Shown here piece after piece: positions 40,921 through 40,961 of a stretch of DNA of 40,961 nt; the stretch's first letter is position 1, and each line of letters starts with the position of its first letter. The position numbers were made by a program, and so were the translations under genes. The stretch is from Saprospiraceae bacterium (GTDB lineage Bacteria > Bacteroidota > Bacteroidia > Chitinophagales > Saprospiraceae). Location of the stretch: contig JAHDHH010000039.1 in NCBI GenBank assembly GCA_020631405.1, forward strand, positions 1-40,961, read 5' to 3'. The notes beneath the pieces were generated by a model. The model was not told the origin of the DNA and did not search any database. It saw nothing but the letters and a program-made list of their open reading frames with translations.

Positions 40921-40961
40921 GATTTTGGATTTTGGATTTTGGATTTTGGATTTTGGATTTT
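40921..40961. repeat. 7-bp tandem repeat (GATTTTG)n
   Basis: Starting right after the TGA of the DUF1905-YdeI gene, the heptamer GATTTTG is repeated without error for nearly six units and runs into the window edge, so its full length is unknown. Such short perfect repeats change copy number by slippage. It is outside the coding frame seen here; it could affect transcription of a gene beyond the edge, or be neutral. Confidence 0.9.

Overview
The window looks like chromosomal DNA from a free-living Bacteroidota bacterium, perhaps of the Saprospiria type, though rank below phylum is a guess. The evidence is an A+T-rich, compact genome; many short lipoproteins with Bacteroidota-style lipoboxes; PorT-like outer-membrane beta-barrels; a MoxR/DUF58/BatA operon; a serine-palmitoyltransferase-like PLP enzyme; MlaE/MlaF; and -7 promoter elements of the TAnnTTTG type. 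No tRNA, rRNA, CRISPR array, transposase or phage gene was seen.

Left part (1-12.8 kb). The C-terminal half of a LuxR/NarL response regulator enters from the edge. A 462-bp stretch holding the 3' ends of this gene and of the convergent VOC-family gene occurs twice, at 137-598 and 3794-4255, with no mismatch seen by eye. The copies flank 3195 bp that carries a beta-barrel protein, two hypothetical genes and a PQQ-propeller lipoprotein. This layout is what a circle integrating by single crossover would leave. Next come an SPT-like/VOC gene pair, an SDR plus DUF1801 pair, an NTF2-like lipoprotein, an aquaporin-family channel with an altered selectivity filter, and a moxR-DUF58-(BatD-like)-batA operon.

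Middle (12.9-25.8 kb). A GH36 alpha-galactosidase and a small membrane protein are followed, on the minus strand, by a tight four-gene operon. It encodes a TPR histidine kinase, a fusion of an FAD monooxygenase with a DsbA/SpxH-like thioredoxin-fold domain, a PatB/MalY-type C-S lyase and a YD-repeat-like protein. Divergent to it lie a second TPR/PAS histidine kinase and a stand-alone receiver protein. Then come lipoproteins, one of them interrupted by an in-frame TAG, and a cyclophilin.

Right part (25.9-41 kb). Two lipoprotein protease inhibitors, a serpin with Glu/Ser at the predicted scissile bond and a Kunitz (BPTI) domain, lie in one operon. They are followed by two beta-barrel proteins, a LysM glucosaminidase, a DUF937 protein, a TPR lipoprotein, Lon protease, a carboxypeptidase-regulatory-like protein and MlaF/MlaE without an adjacent MCE gene. 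A probable six-gene run closes the window: SDR, iodotyrosine-deiodinase-like nitroreductase, NRDE/TANGO2 protein, DUF1801-YdeI, DUF1543 and DUF1905-YdeI. It ends in a 7-bp tandem repeat at the edge.

The strongest candidates for something undescribed are the kinase/flavoprotein-thioredoxin/C-S lyase operon, the serpin-Kunitz inhibitor pair and the repeat-flanked 3.2-kb insertion.
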